Source: Myxococcales bacterium
GTDB lineage: Bacteria; Myxococcota_A; Polyangia; Polyangiales; Ga0077539
Direction of reading: 5' to 3'
Length of the DNA: 64,000 nucleotides
NCBI GenBank assembly: GCA_013298625.1
Contig: JAAFIF010000004.1
Span: forward strand, 111,878 to 175,877
A program made the position numbers and the translations under genes. The notes below the pieces were generated by a model. That model had not been told where the DNA came from, did not search any database, and saw only the letters and a program-made list of their open reading frames with translations. Each line of letters starts with the position of its first letter. Positions within the stretch are counted from its first letter, which is position 1. Positions 36,584-46,326 of this stretch are shown in pieces.

Positions 36584-38476
36584 ATGGTGCACACACGCGC
36601 GGCCACGGTGCTGACGATCGCGGCGCTGATGGCCTGCGAGCAACAAGCGACAACCGCGACGCCACGCTCGCAGGCGGATGCCTCGCGGCAATCAACATCG
36701 CCAACGTCACCGCCCGACGCCCGACCGTCCGCTGTCGTCGACGCATGCTCCCAGGAAGCATCGCGCACCCACGGCGGAGATCTGCTGGATCTCGGGTTCG
36801 AAGACGGTTTGATGGACCAGAGCGAGGCTCAGCGATGCCTGGCATCTCTATCGAACGCCGAGCCACGGTCGCGTCGCGAGGCACGACTCTTCTTGCTCGC
36901 TCGACGACTGCCCACCAACAACATGGCCGCGTTGTGGGACGCTGTTCGGCCTGCTGAGCGATCGTTGGTGCTCCGCGCCATCGCGGGTCGACCAAGAGCG
37001 GGCGGTGCCGTGTCCCCACCCGCAACGTGGGAGCGCGCTGCGAGCGAAGACCTGCTGAGCGCGACCATCGTGAATCGGTTTCGACTCGCGCAGACGCCAG
37101 CACAAGACGATGCAACACGAGCGACTGTGGGTCTCGGCGCAGCAGATCTCGAGCGCCAGCTCGCCGCTGCGCGTTGGCTGAGAATGGGGTCCTGGACGCC
37201 GACGCTCGATGACCTCTCGACGGTGACAGCACACGCGACACCAGCGCTCGTCCGCAGCCTCGCCGAAGGAACAGTCGCGGCGAGCATCCCGTGGGGAGAG
37301 TGGATGACGTTCGTGGCGCGGCGCGCTCGCCTGGCACCGAGGCTGTGGGGCAATGCGTGGAGGGCGCTGCGCGATGGCATTCCCGAAAGCGCGATCACAG
37401 CGACCAACGCCACGGCGTGGACGGCGATGGTCGACGCGCTTCCGAGAGTGCGAGGTCTCAGCGGGGATGCGCTGGCGTGGTTCGAATGCGAGGACGCGTT
37501 TGCGATCGACCGATGGACCGGGCGCACCGAACGCACAGGACGCTGCGCGTCGGGCAGCGAAGGCTGGATCGCCTTGACCATGCGCGCTCGCGTGCTCGGC
37601 AAGATGCGAGGCGGGGACGCAGCACGAGCGCGCGAACTGACGAACATTCGACGCGAGGCTCAGGGCAGGGCGCAGGTCCTGTGTGAAGTCGCCACGTCGG
37701 CATGCTCTCTGGCGCGCGCGCAAGCGCTGCCTCTGCTGGTGACGCTGGCGCGAGAGCGCGACGCAGGGCTGCTCGCAGCGCTGATCGAGGGACTGGTGGA
37801 TCATCCCGAACTGGCGCGGGCGATGGACGCGACCGTGAGGGACGCGTTGATTCGTGCGCCGTTCGAAGCTCCCGAAGGTCCGACGCTCGAGGCGAGGGTC
37901 CAGGCGATCAAGCTGGCCAGGCTGCTGCATAGAGAAGAGCTAGTCGCGGCGGCGAGACAGTCACCAGTGCGGGTGCTCCGTCGGACGATCGATGGTGATG
38001 CTGGCGTGATCCCCGGACCGCCAGGGCAGATGGACGACGGGGGAGCGACACGAGTGAGATTCGTGACGGACGCTGGGAGCTTTGTGATCGAGCTCGACGC
38101 CCTCAGCGCGGCGAGAGCGGTGGCCAACGTGCGGGCTGTGGTGCGCGAGCGACGGTACGACGGGCTGCGATGGCACAGAGTGGTTTCGGGCTTCGTCACG
38201 CAGGGCGGAGATCCCAGGGGAGACGGCTATGGGGGAACCGATGTTCCTGTCCCCACGGAGCTGGCGCTGCGGCCATTTGATCGCGGAGCGGTCGGGGTAC
38301 CGCTCGCGGGTTTGGACACCGGAGGAATGCAGCTCTTCATCGTGACGGCCGATGCCCCCTCACTCGACGCGCGGTTTCCCTGGGTGGGGCGCGTCGTGCA
38401 GGGGATGGAGGTCGTCGATGGCGTGCTGCCGGGTGACCGGATCGTCCGAGCTGAGTTCGTCGACGCTAGTGATTGA
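36584..38476 (+). CDS. Lipoprotein with C-terminal cyclophilin-type PPIase domain
   Basis: 630 residues from MVHTRAATVLTIAALMACEQQ, with lipobox LMAC; longer frames would place the signal internally. A Ser/Thr/Pro-rich spacer is followed by about 350 Arg/Ala-rich helical residues resembling HEAT-like repeats without a clear family. The last 150 residues are a cyclophilin domain (VRFVTDAGSFVIELD, RYDGLRWHRVVSGFVTQGGDP, GMQLFIVTADAPSLDARFPWVGRVVQGMEVVD) with the active Arg in WHRVV. It should catalyse prolyl isomerisation at the envelope. A parS site lies in the upstream spacer. Confidence 0.83.
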   Translation: MVHTRAATVLTIAALMACEQQATTATPRSQADASRQSTSPTSPPDARPSAVVDACSQEASRTHGGDLLDLGFEDGLMDQSEAQRCLASLSNAEPRSRREARLFLLARRLPTNNMAALWDAVRPAERSLVLRAIAGRPRAGGAVSPPATWERAASEDLLSATIVNRFRLAQTPAQDDATRATVGLGAADLERQLAAARWLRMGSWTPTLDDLSTVTAHATPALVRSLAEGTVAASIPWGEWMTFVARRARLAPRLWGNAWRALRDGIPESAITATNATAWTAMVDALPRVRGLSGDALAWFECEDAFAIDRWTGRTERTGRCASGSEGWIALTMRARVLGKMRGGDAARARELTNIRREAQGRAQVLCEVATSACSLARAQALPLLVTLARERDAGLLAALIEGLVDHPELARAMDATVRDALIRAPFEAPEGPTLEARVQAIKLARLLHREELVAAARQSPVRVLRRTIDGDAGVIPGPPGQMDDGGATRVRFVTDAGSFVIELDALSAARAVANVRAVVRERRYDGLRWHRVVSGFVTQGGDPRGDGYGGTDVPVPTELALRPFDRGAVGVPLAGLDTGGMQLFIVTADAPSLDARFPWVGRVVQGMEVVDGVLPGDRIVRAEFVDASD

Positions 38477-38479
38477 ATG

Positions 38480-38517
38480 AGTGAATCTTTGATTGTTGCA
38501 CAAAGATAAAACTCACT
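38480..38517. terminator. Probable bidirectional terminator
   Basis: ATCTTTG (38485-38491) pairs with CAAAGAT (38501-38507) around a 9-base loop, and AGTG/CACT extend the stem with a bulge. The stretch is unusually AT-rich and separates the convergent cyclophilin and DnaJ genes, leaving only 52 bp between their stops. Confidence 0.4.
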
Positions 38518-38528
38518 TCGAACTTCGA

Positions 38529-39497
38529 CTATAGAGCGACGCCTGCGCGCACGTCACCTTTGTAGCTCTTCTCGATGGTCTCGATCGCGGCGGTGAGCTC
38601 GGGGCTGTCGCTCTCGGGAAGCACCATCTCGAGGTGGACGATGAGGTCCGTGGCGGGGCGAGTCTTGCCGGCGGGGATTCCTTTGCCGCGAACGCGCAGC
38701 CGAGCGCCGGACTTCGCCCGCGAAGGGACGGTCACCATCACATCGCCTTCGGGCGTGGGGACGCGAACCTTCGCGCCGTTGAAGGCTTCGCCCAGCGTGA
38801 CGGGAACGCGCACGTGCAGCTCGCCGTTTTCTTCGATCCAGAAGCGCTCGTGCGGCCGCACCTTCAAGTTGAGCAGCAGGTCTCCAGCAGGACCGTTGCC
38901 TGCGGACGGCATTCCTTTGCCCGCGACCCGGATGCGCACGCCGTCGCGGGCCCCAGGCGGAATTCGCACGGTCATCTCCGACCCGTTGACGTTGATCGGG
39001 ACCTCGGCGCCGCGTACGGCTTGTGCGAAATCAATGGCGAGCTCGCCCTCGAGGTCGCGTCCGCGCATCGCCACGCCAGGCGTGCCCCGAAAGCCCGAGA
39101 ACGGCCCTGCCGCGCCGCCGACGCCCGAGAAGATCCGGTCGAAGATCGAGCCGAAATCAACGGGCTGGTTGGGGTCGGTGTTGCCAAAGAGATCCTCGAG
39201 CCGCGGGCCGCTGCCGTTGCCTTGCTGCCAGCGCATGTACTGCCGAGCTCGGTCAGCGTCGAATCCCTCTCGGAGTCCGATCTCTCCGAACTCGTCGTAG
39301 ATCGCTCGCTTCTTCGGGTCGCTGAGGACTTCGTACGCCTGGCTGACGCGCTTGAACTTGTCCTCAGCTGCTTTGTTATCCGGGTTGCGGTCCGGGTGAT
39401 ATTTCATCGCGAGCGCGCGAAACGCTTTCTTGATCTCGTCCGCGTTCGCCCCGCGCGCGACGCCCAACTCTGCGTAGAAATCCGACGAGGCCACCAT
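38529..39497 (-). CDS. DnaJ/CbpA-type co-chaperone
   Basis: 322 residues from [26 protein letters not shown]; an upstream ATG would add 48 unrelated residues. The J domain holds the HPD motif ([17 protein letters not shown]). A linker with [20 protein letters not shown] and Gly-rich parts precedes two C-terminal substrate-binding subdomains ([45 protein letters not shown]). The zinc-finger of full DnaJ is absent, as in CbpA/class-II Hsp40. It stimulates Hsp70 ATPase in the cytoplasm. dnaK is not in the window. Confidence 0.9.
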   Translation of the reverse strand: MVASSDFYAELGVARGANADEIKKAFRALAMKYHPDRNPDNKAAEDKFKRVSQAYEVLSDPKKRAIYDEFGEIGLREGFDADRARQYMRWQQGNGSGPRLEDLFGNTDPNQPVDFGSIFDRIFSGVGGAAGPFSGFRGTPGVAMRGRDLEGELAIDFAQAVRGAEVPINVNGSEMTVRIPPGARDGVRIRVAGKGMPSAGNGPAGDLLLNLKVRPHERFWIEENGELHVRVPVTLGEAFNGAKVRVPTPEGDVMVTVPSRAKSGARLRVRGKGIPAGKTRPATDLIVHLEMVLPESDSPELTAAIETIEKSYKGDVRAGVAL

Positions 39498-39628
39498 GAC
39501 CCACGCAGCGTAAGCGCACACACCGGTGGCGTCGATGGGGATCGTGGCGCCGTTCACCCCCTGCCTGCGACCGCTTGCCGCGCGGGCGCTTGCGCCCGTC
39601 AACGAGCGAGTGTACCGCCAAAGTCGTT

Positions 39629-40444
39629 GTGAGCGAGACACTGATCGAAGCGAAGAATCTTCCTCGGCACGTGGCCATCATCATGGACGGCAACGGTCGT
39701 TGGGCCGAGCAGCGCGCGCTCGCTCGGACCGAAGGCCACCGTCGCGGCAGCGATGCTGTTCGACGGGTCGTTCGCGCGGCGCGGCGGCTGGGGGTCGAGG
39801 CCCTCACGCTGTTCGCGTTCTCCGAGCAGAACTGGGCGCGGCCGCGGATCGAAGTGCAGCTCTTGATGAGCTTGCTGCGTGAGTTTCTCGTGAGCGAGCG
39901 CGGAGAGATCCTCGACAACGGGATCCGCCTGCGCGCGATCGGCGACCTCGCGCGACTGCCGCCCGAGGTGCGCATGGTGCTCGACCCGCTCGCCAACGAC
40001 TCCGCAGAGAACGGCGACATGACTCTCACCCTCGCGCTGTCCTACGGCGGCCGCGAAGAGATCGCCGACGCCGCGAGAGACCTCGCGCGCGCCGTGGCCG
40101 CAGGGCAGCTCGACCCCGAGGCGATCACGCCCGAGCTGCTGCAGTCGCGCATCGCGTCGGTCGCCGTGGGCGAGCCCGACCTCTTGATCCGCACCGGCGG
40201 CGAGCTGCGCATCTCGAACTTCTTGCTCTGGGGCGCGGCGTACTCCGAGCTGCACTTCACCAAGAAGCTCTGGCCTGATTTCGAGGCAGAGGATCTCTAC
40301 CAGGCGATCGGCGCGTATCAGTCGCGCGAGCGTCGCTTCGGGCTGACCGGCGCGCAGGTGAAGGTGCTTCGCTCAGCGCAGAACGACAACGAGTCGTCGA
40401 TGGCGCCGCGCGCGGTGCAGGGGCTGGTGCAGGGCGTTCGATGA
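39629..40444 (+). CDS. uppS: Isoprenyl transferase (undecaprenyl diphosphate synthase)
   Basis: 271 residues from GTG 39629 ([31 protein letters not shown]). Family signatures are IMDGNGRWA near the N-terminus, [11 protein letters not shown] and the substrate-binding [25 protein letters not shown] at about 185-210. It elongates farnesyl diphosphate with isopentenyl units to the C55 lipid carrier for peptidoglycan and surface polysaccharides. The stop overlaps the cdsA start (ATGA), a classical arrangement. The C-terminus is about 20 residues longer than usual. Confidence 0.95.
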   Translation: MSETLIEAKNLPRHVAIIMDGNGRWAEQRALARTEGHRRGSDAVRRVVRAARRLGVEALTLFAFSEQNWARPRIEVQLLMSLLREFLVSERGEILDNGIRLRAIGDLARLPPEVRMVLDPLANDSAENGDMTLTLALSYGGREEIADAARDLARAVAAGQLDPEAITPELLQSRIASVAVGEPDLLIRTGGELRISNFLLWGAAYSELHFTKKLWPDFEAEDLYQAIGAYQSRERRFGLTGAQVKVLRSAQNDNESSMAPRAVQGLVQGVR

Positions 40445-41289
40445 GCAACCTGCGATCACGGTTGCTCACCGCGGTCGTCGCGGCGCCGCTGTTGCTCGGG
40501 TTGTTGTACGGGCTTCCGTGGTTCGCGTGGGGCGCCTTCGTTGCGCTCGCGTTGGGCGTGGCGTCGTTCGAGTACTTCGCGATGACGCACCCCGAGGACG
40601 GGCTCGCGAAGTGGGTGGGGACCGCGGCGACGCTGGGGCTCTACGCGCTGTGCGCGGTGACGGACTTCGGCGCGCGCGGCGGCGTCGGGTGGGTGTTGTT
40701 GGCGCTGACGTCGGTTGTGCCAGCGGCGCTGCTGTACACGCTGTTTCGACCGCTCGAGCAGAAGACCGCGATGCTCAGGATGGCGGCGCTCTCGCTGGCG
40801 CCGCTGTACTTGGGCGTGGGCTTTGCGTCGAACACCCTGCTCGCGCGCGTGCACGACGAGATGAGCACGCGCCGCGTGGGCGCTGGGTTCGTGGTGTTCT
40901 CGCTGATGGTCGCGTGGCTGAGCGACACGGGCGGGTACTTCGCGGGCAAGGGCATCGGCGGCCCGAAGCTGTACGCGTCGATCTCTCCCAACAAGACGTG
41001 GGCCGGCGCGATCGGCGGGCTCGGTGGCAGCGTGGTGGGCGCGCTGCTCGCGCACTTCTGGTACTTGCCCGAGCTTCCGTTGGGCAAAGGGATCATCGCT
41101 GCGCTGCTCGCGGGAGCGCTGGGGCAGCTCGGTGACCTGTGCGAGTCGCTGATGAAGCGCTCGGTGGGCGTGAAGGACTCTGGGGGAATCCTGCCGGGAC
41201 ACGGCGGGATTTTGGATCGGGTCGACGCGTTGTTGTTCGTGTCGGGAGTGCTCTACGCGATGCAGCGCGCGGGGTGGCTCATTCCGTAG
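40441..41289 (+). CDS. cdsA: Phosphatidate cytidylyltransferase
   Basis: 282 residues with about eight membrane helices. The C-terminal signature S-x2-KR-x4-KD...PGHGG-x2-DRxD is complete (SLMKRSVGVKDSGGILPGHG then GILDRVD). The enzyme makes CDP-diacylglycerol from phosphatidate and CTP in the inner membrane. Start and stop overlap with uppS indicate translational coupling. The usual downstream partners dxr and rseP are missing; a glutamate dehydrogenase follows after about 220 bp. Confidence 0.95.
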   Translation: MSNLRSRLLTAVVAAPLLLGLLYGLPWFAWGAFVALALGVASFEYFAMTHPEDGLAKWVGTAATLGLYALCAVTDFGARGGVGWVLLALTSVVPAALLYTLFRPLEQKTAMLRMAALSLAPLYLGVGFASNTLLARVHDEMSTRRVGAGFVVFSLMVAWLSDTGGYFAGKGIGGPKLYASISPNKTWAGAIGGLGGSVVGALLAHFWYLPELPLGKGIIAALLAGALGQLGDLCESLMKRSVGVKDSGGILPGHGGILDRVDALLFVSGVLYAMQRAGWLIP

Positions 41290-41383
41290 AGCGGGGCTTG
41301 CGCCGAAGGGCGTTCGGCGAAGCGCGCGCGGGGGCGAACAAGCGAAAGAGCGCGGAATTTACCGGGTCTTTTACGCACCGTGT

Positions 41384-41407
41384 CGCGTTGATTGACGCGC
41401 CAACGCG
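41384..41407 (+). promoter_or_regulatory. Inverted repeat before the glutamate dehydrogenase
   Basis: CGCGTTG and CAACGCG pair around a 10-base loop in the 218-bp spacer, about 100 bp before the start codon. No T-tract follows, so an operator or leader structure is more likely than a terminator. Nothing else is seen in this spacer. Confidence 0.35.
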
Positions 41408-41507
41408 CTTGAAAGAGCGCGCGCACTGGGGATAGATCGCGCGGACTCAGCGAATGGCGAAGCACAAGCGCGCGCCGCGTCGAGCGCAGGAAGGGCGAGC
41501 GGAGAGC

Positions 41508-42770
41508 ATGTCGAACAAGTACGAGTTCTTCCAGGTCATCCAGGGCTATCTGAAGGGTGCTGCGAAGGCGATCGGTCTCGATCCCACGGTCGAGCACCTG
41601 TTGTCGCAGCCGAAGAACGAGCTGATCGTGAACTTCCCGGTCCGTATGGACAGCGGCGAAGTGCGGCTCTTCAAGGGCTACCGCATTCAGCACAACAACA
41701 TCCTCGGGGCGTACAAGGGCGGCATCCGCTACCACGAGTCGGTCACGCTCGATGACGTCAAGGCGCTCGCGGCCATGATGACGTGGAAGTGCTCGCTCAT
41801 GAAGCTGCCGTTCGGCGGCGGCAAGGGCGGCATCAAGGTCAACCCGCGCGAGCACTCGTCGGCGGAGCTTCAGCGCATCACGCGACGCTTCACGCACGCG
41901 CTCGGCGGCAACATCGGACCCGAGTACGACATCCCCGCGCCGGACGTGGGCACCAACAGCCAGACGATGTCCTGGATGATGGACACGTACATGAACACGG
42001 TCGGCCACGTGAACAAGCAGGCCAGCCGCGGCGTGGTGACGGGCAAGCCCGTCGCTTCGGGCGGGACGCTCGGCCGCGAGAAGGCCACGGGGCAGGGCGT
42101 GGTTCACTGCATCACCGAGTGGGCGAAGGACAATCGCTTCAACCTCGAGGGCTGCACGTACACGGTTCAGGGCTTCGGCAACGTGGGCTCGAACGCCGCG
42201 ATGATCTTGTCGAAGTTTGGAGCGAGCCTGATCGCGGTCGGCGATCACACGGGCTACCTGTACAACCCCGAGGGCTTCAACGAGCACAAGCTCACGGAGT
42301 GGGTGCGCGAGCACAAGGGCGTCGCGGGTTACCCCTCGGGCAAGGCGATCACGCGCGAAGAGTTCTTCGCGGTGAAGAACGACATTTTCATTCCGGCCGC
42401 GCTCGAGGCGCAGATCGGCGAGGCCGAGGCGAAGGTCATGCAGACGCGCTGCGTGGTCGAAGGCGCCAACGGTCCGTGCACGCCCGAGGGCGAGAAGCTC
42501 TTGCTCGACAAGGGCGTGGTGATCATCCCGGACATCCTCGCGAACGCCGGCGGCGTGACGGTCTCGTACTACGAGTGGGTGCAGAACAAGCGCTCGGAGT
42601 CGTGGGACCTCGAAGAGGTCGACGCGCGCTTGGACAAGCAGATGAAGGCTGTCTACCAAGAGGTGCAGCACCTCGCGCGGCAGAAGGACGTGGACATGCG
42701 CACGGCGGCGTACGCGCTGTCGCTCAAGCGCATCGAGACCGTCTACCACGAGCGAGACATCTTTCCGTAA
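41508..42770 (+). CDS. gdhA: Glutamate (Glu/Leu/Phe/Val) dehydrogenase
   Basis: 420 residues from MSNKYEFFQVIQGYLKGAAKAIGL; an ATG 54 bp upstream is possible, but the shorter form matches the family's usual size. Motifs are GGIRYHESVTLDDVKALAAMMTWK, the catalytic-lysine region LPFGGGKGGIKVNP, GTNSQTMSWMMDTY and the Rossmann motif QGFGNVGSNAA. The enzyme interconverts glutamate and 2-oxoglutarate plus ammonia with NAD(P). It stands alone as a transcription unit. The coenzyme preference cannot be fixed from sequence reading. Confidence 0.93.
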   Translation: MSNKYEFFQVIQGYLKGAAKAIGLDPTVEHLLSQPKNELIVNFPVRMDSGEVRLFKGYRIQHNNILGAYKGGIRYHESVTLDDVKALAAMMTWKCSLMKLPFGGGKGGIKVNPREHSSAELQRITRRFTHALGGNIGPEYDIPAPDVGTNSQTMSWMMDTYMNTVGHVNKQASRGVVTGKPVASGGTLGREKATGQGVVHCITEWAKDNRFNLEGCTYTVQGFGNVGSNAAMILSKFGASLIAVGDHTGYLYNPEGFNEHKLTEWVREHKGVAGYPSGKAITREEFFAVKNDIFIPAALEAQIGEAEAKVMQTRCVVEGANGPCTPEGEKLLLDKGVVIIPDILANAGGVTVSYYEWVQNKRSESWDLEEVDARLDKQMKAVYQEVQHLARQKDVDMRTAAYALSLKRIETVYHERDIFP

Positions 42771-42826
42771 TCGTCGCTGCGGGGGACAGCGTCGATTCGG
42801 TCAGTGAATTCGCAGGGGGAAGTGAT

Positions 42827-43954
42827 TCAGTCGTCAGGCCATCGGTGCACGATGCGGCCGGCGACGCACGCGTGCGTGTTGCAGCGCACGACCGTTGACG
42901 CAGGGCGAATGCGGATGCGGCGCGACGAGCGTTGGAGCGCTGGCGGCGCGGGCAGCGCGATGGTGGCGGGAGCAGGGTGACCGGTCGGGAGGATGGGGTT
43001 CCACGAGGCGCCGCCGTCGCGTGTGATCGAGAGCTCGTTTGCGTGAGCGCCCACGGCGAGCCCTTGTCGCGCGTCGGCGAAGGCGATGTCGACCGCGTGG
43101 ATGTGCAACGGCCGCGCGGTGCAGGGAAAGCCCACAGAAGCGACGCACGCAAACGACTCGATCACGCCGTCGCGCGCGGTGCGGTGCGACAGGACGACGA
43201 TGTCGCCGTTCGGAGAGAACGTCGCTGCGTCGACCTCGAGCGTGGGGTCGGTCTGCTCGACCGCGACGCGGCGCGAAGTGTTGACGCTGAAGTGCGCGAG
43301 CGTGGCGCGCAGGTCGCCGGGCTCGCTGAGCAGGGCGCTCTCGCTGCGAAGGGCGAGGAGCGATGCGCGGTTGGGCGCGCTCCATTCGCGCCACTGGGGC
43401 TGGTCGCGACGTAGCCAGCAGAAGGTGCTCCCGTCGTCGGGCTCGCTGGGGGTGCAGCGGCCGTCGAACGCGACGCTCTCGCCCGACGGGTCCGAGAGGG
43501 CTCTGGACGAGACGGGCTCGGGGAGCGGGACGACTTGATTGCGGTCGATCCACCACGCGTGGGCGTCGCCCTCGGTGGCGCCGGCGCACAGGCGAAGGAC
43601 GGCGTTGCCCGCGGGCGCGAGCGAGCACTGTTGCGCAGGAGCGCTGTGCGGGGTCTGCGAGCGGAGGCTGCCGTCGCGGGTGATCGACGCGAACGCCGGT
43701 GAGCCGTCGGCAGAGAGCAGGACGAACGTGCCGTCGTCGAGCAGGGCGGTGCCGGGGCGGGTGATGGACGTGAGGGTGTCGGTTCCGCGAGGGTCGTCGG
43801 CGGAGGGCGTGATCCAAGTGTCTTGAGACACGATGGCACGCGGTCGATCCGGGGTTTGAGCGGCGTTTCGCACGCGGGGTTGCGTGCACGCTGCGAGCGA
43901 AGCGCTCGCGGTGAGCGCCGCGAGCAGCGCGAGTGAAGACCAAGAGGGAGGCAC
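42827..43954 (-). CDS. Unrecognised lipoprotein, possibly beta-propeller
   Basis: 375 residues from GTG 43954 (VPPSWSSLALLAALTASASLAAC), exposing lipobox LAAC. An ATG at 44023 is in frame but would overlap the divergent gene start by 2 bp and leave no promoter space, so the GTG is preferred. The mature part shows repeated short beta segments with SxDG turns (LLSADGSPAFASI, AVGAHANELSITRDGGASWNPI), as in sortilin/BNR-type propellers. Several Cys pairs are present, consistent with export. Function unknown. Confidence 0.68.
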   Translation of the reverse strand: MPPSWSSLALLAALTASASLAACTQPRVRNAAQTPDRPRAIVSQDTWITPSADDPRGTDTLTSITRPGTALLDDGTFVLLSADGSPAFASITRDGSLRSQTPHSAPAQQCSLAPAGNAVLRLCAGATEGDAHAWWIDRNQVVPLPEPVSSRALSDPSGESVAFDGRCTPSEPDDGSTFCWLRRDQPQWREWSAPNRASLLALRSESALLSEPGDLRATLAHFSVNTSRRVAVEQTDPTLEVDAATFSPNGDIVVLSHRTARDGVIESFACVASVGFPCTARPLHIHAVDIAFADARQGLAVGAHANELSITRDGGASWNPILPTGHPAPATIALPAPPALQRSSRRIRIRPASTVVRCNTHACVAGRIVHRWPDD

Positions 43955-44021
43955 GCGTGGCGAACGAACGGGCAGGGTGCGCGTGTTCCGAAGGGGGGCA
44001 TTGTGATATGGCGACGGGGCC

Positions 44022-45164
<1,143 letters not shown>

Positions 45165-45173
45165 GACGCGCCC

Positions 45174-46313
45174 ATGAATTCAAGAACCACGTTCGTTGCT
45201 GCAGGAGCGCTGTTCGCAGGGGCGATGGCGTGGTCTCTCGGGGCGCTCGCCGATCGCCCTGCCCCCGTCGTGACCGCGCGCGACGCGGGCCGCGCGACGG
45301 ACGCCTCGGTCGAAGCCGGCGTCGCAGAGTGCCCCGATGATCTCGCGCCCGTCGATCGCGCGGGGCACTGCTGCCTCGTCGGTCAACGCTGGCTCAACGG
45401 GCGTTGCGAGGGAGCGCCGACCGCGTGCGCTCCGGGCCGCGTGGTGGGCCGCGAGGACGGCGGCGTGACGTGCGCGCCGCGCGCGTGTGATGCGCCGATG
45501 CAGCGCGCGAGCGACGGAGTTCACTGCTGCTTCGCGGGGCAGACGTACAACGCGCGCGAGGGGCGCTGCACGGGCGCGACGGCGTGCCCGGCGGGCACCG
45601 AGCGCGTGGGCCGAGGCGAGTGCGTTCCGCGCGTGGGAGTGAGCGTGGCGAGGGCGACGGGGCCTGCGCGCGCGGGCATGGTGTGGGTCGCCGGCGGCGT
45701 GTTCGAGATGGGCGCCCGCGGCAGCGGACGCGTCGTGCGGGTCGCGCCGTTTTGGATCGATCGCACAGAGGTCACCGCGAGCGACTTCAACCGCTGCGTG
45801 AGCGCGGGGATGTGCGAGGCGGTGAGCGATCCGTTCGGCGTGATGCGCGCGGCGGGCTCGCCCGTGGTGAACGTGACGCACGCGCAGGCGAGGGCTTTTT
45901 GCTCGTGGCGCGGCGGGCGCTTGCCGACCGAAGCCGAGTGGGAGTTCTCTGCGCGCGGCAGCGACGGGCGCTTGTATCCCTGGGGCGATCGCGCTCCGGA
46001 CTGCGCGCGCGCGCGGCTGCAGGGCTGCGGCGCCGGCGCTGTGGCGGTCGGCGGACGCCCAGAGGGCGCGTCTCCGTTCGCGGTGCTGGACCTCAGCGGC
46101 AACGTCGCCGAGTGGGTGATGGATCGCGCGGGCGCGGCGTCGAGCGCGGGCTTCGAGGTCGACCCGCAGGGGCCGCGCGAGGGCGAGCGGCGCGTGGCGC
46201 GGGGCGGCTCGTTTGTGGACGGTGCGAGCGCGCTGCGGGCGATGGCGCGACGGGACTACGCGCCGACCGAAGCGCGCGGAGACCTCGGGTTTCGCTGCGC
46301 GCGCGGCGAGTGA
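45174..46313 (+). CDS. Exported SUMF1/FGE-like domain protein
   Basis: 379 residues with an N-terminal signal segment (TTFVAAGALFAGAMAWSLGA). Residues about 50-150 form two Cys-rich modules (CPDDLAP...HCCLVGQRW; HCCFAGQTYN). The rest is a formylglycine-generating-enzyme-like domain: MVWVAGGVFEMGARG, VAPFWIDRTEVTASDFNRCV, GGRLPTEAEWEFSARG, YPWGD, LDLSGNVAEWV, ARGGSF and GFRCARG. Such domains act as sulfatase activators or, often in myxobacteria, as non-catalytic modules. It lies 9 bp after the acyl-CoA dehydrogenase, presumably in one operon, without evident functional relation. Confidence 0.85.
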   Translation: MNSRTTFVAAGALFAGAMAWSLGALADRPAPVVTARDAGRATDASVEAGVAECPDDLAPVDRAGHCCLVGQRWLNGRCEGAPTACAPGRVVGREDGGVTCAPRACDAPMQRASDGVHCCFAGQTYNAREGRCTGATACPAGTERVGRGECVPRVGVSVARATGPARAGMVWVAGGVFEMGARGSGRVVRVAPFWIDRTEVTASDFNRCVSAGMCEAVSDPFGVMRAAGSPVVNVTHAQARAFCSWRGGRLPTEAEWEFSARGSDGRLYPWGDRAPDCARARLQGCGAGAVAVGGRPEGASPFAVLDLSGNVAEWVMDRAGAASSAGFEVDPQGPREGERRVARGGSFVDGASALRAMARRDYAPTEARGDLGFRCARGE

Positions 46314-46326
46314 ACGAGCGCGGGGC

